The translations under genes were made by a program, and so were the position numbers. A stretch of DNA of 6,945 bases from Deltaproteobacteria bacterium (GTDB taxonomy: Bacteria > Desulfobacterota > Desulfomonilia > UBA1062), in assembly GCA_003643935.1 (NCBI GenBank), contig QMLJ01000056.1, forward strand, positions 1 through 6,945, read 5' to 3'. Position 1 is the stretch's first letter. Each line of letters opens with the position of its first letter. Positions 6,826 to 6,945 of the stretch are shown here, in pieces. Under the pieces are notes generated by a model that was not told the DNA's origin, did not search any database, and worked only from the letters and a program-made list of their open reading frames with translations.

Positions 6826-6831
6826 CTCCTT
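6826..6831 (-). promoter_or_regulatory. Ribosome binding site of the AhpD-like gene
   Basis: Read on the minus strand this is AAGGAG, a near-perfect Shine-Dalgarno sequence 5 bases before ATG 6820. It argues against GTG 6826 as the start. Confidence 0.8.
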
Positions 6832-6945
6832 CTTTATCTAACCTTTATCCAAAACAAAAATCTTATTTACAATGTTTTATGCCTTGGCTCTACAGAAAAA
6901 TTTTTAGAGGGCCATTTTAATTAGAAAGCGAAAAATTTTGTCATA
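6832..6945. other. AT-rich intergenic region with palindrome and short repeats
   Basis: No gene is visible here. On the plus strand CTCTA (6888-6892) and TAGAG (6905-6909) form an inverted repeat around a 12-base centre. AAAAATTTTT (6896-6905) is itself palindromic, and GAAAAATTTT recurs at 6930-6939, 35 bases further on. On the minus strand GATAAAG occurs twice with an 11-base period (6849-6843 and 6838-6832), overlapping the candidate -10 box. These could be operator elements or simply AT-rich sequence. The next gene to the right is outside the window. Confidence 0.4.
6844..6872 (-). promoter_or_regulatory. Candidate sigma-70-type promoter of the AhpD-like gene
   Basis: On the minus strand TTGTAA (6872-6867) and GATAAA (6849-6844) are separated by 17 bases, each matching 4 of 6 consensus positions. 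Transcription would start near 6837, giving a leader of under 20 bases that still contains the ribosome site. The region is AT-rich, so chance matches are easy and the call is weak. Confidence 0.25.

Noticed and set aside
6821..6826. GTG start for the AhpD-like gene, adding two residues
   Set aside because: The AAGGAG site ends at 6826, so the GTG overlaps it and only ATG 6820 has proper spacing.
6886..6922. Plus-strand hairpin GGCTCTA...TAGAGGGCC followed by ATTTTAATT as a terminator
   Set aside because: The stem is five pairs plus a bulge, the loop is AT-rich and no plus-strand gene ends nearby.

Overview
This window looks like an ordinary bacterial chromosomal segment, almost fully coding. 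Seven plus-strand genes are packed head to tail over about 6.3 kb, and one gene at the right end converges on them. The organism is probably a Gram-negative anaerobe of the Desulfobacterota or Nitrospirota type. I infer this from heavy use of ATA (Ile) and AGG (Arg) codons, a single-membrane-span signal peptidase I of the SMEDT type, a PyrR of the proteobacterial rather than Bacillus style, and neighbouring nucleotide-sugar genes of the kind used for surface polysaccharide. The lineage is a guess; the gene identities are much firmer.

Layout from left to right. Positions 1-162 hold the C-terminal end of a probable dTDP-4-dehydrorhamnose reductase (RfbD/RmlD). A complete NAD-dependent nucleotide-sugar epimerase (183-1127) follows after a 20-base gap. 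Its TGA stop overlaps the start of lepA (elongation factor 4, 1127-2914). After 4 bases comes lepB (signal peptidase I, 2919-3548, TTG start), and 9 bases later pyrR (3558-4094). pyrR overlaps pyrB (aspartate carbamoyltransferase, 4091-5020) by ATGA, and pyrB overlaps pyrC (dihydroorotase, 5010-6290) by 11 bases. On the minus strand, a small AhpD/carboxymuconolactone-decarboxylase-like protein (6287-6820) ends inside the pyrC stop: the two TAG stops share one CTAG. The last 125 bases are AT-rich and hold the likely control region of that minus-strand gene.

The spacing suggests one transcript carrying envelope-sugar synthesis, translation and protein-export functions, and two consecutive steps of de novo pyrimidine synthesis. 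LepA-LepB adjacency and pyrR-pyrB-pyrC clustering are both known arrangements. PyrB makes carbamoyl-aspartate and PyrC cyclises it to dihydroorotate; their overlapping reading frames favour balanced synthesis and perhaps a shared complex. There is no leader room before pyrR for a classical PyrR attenuator.

I found no mobile element, CRISPR array, RNA gene or defence-like system, and nothing that amounts to an undescribed system. The points worth a second look are small: the shared CTAG stops, the missing attenuator with a hairpin inside pyrR, the substrate-gate residue of the epimerase, and palindromic and repeated elements upstream of the AhpD-like gene.
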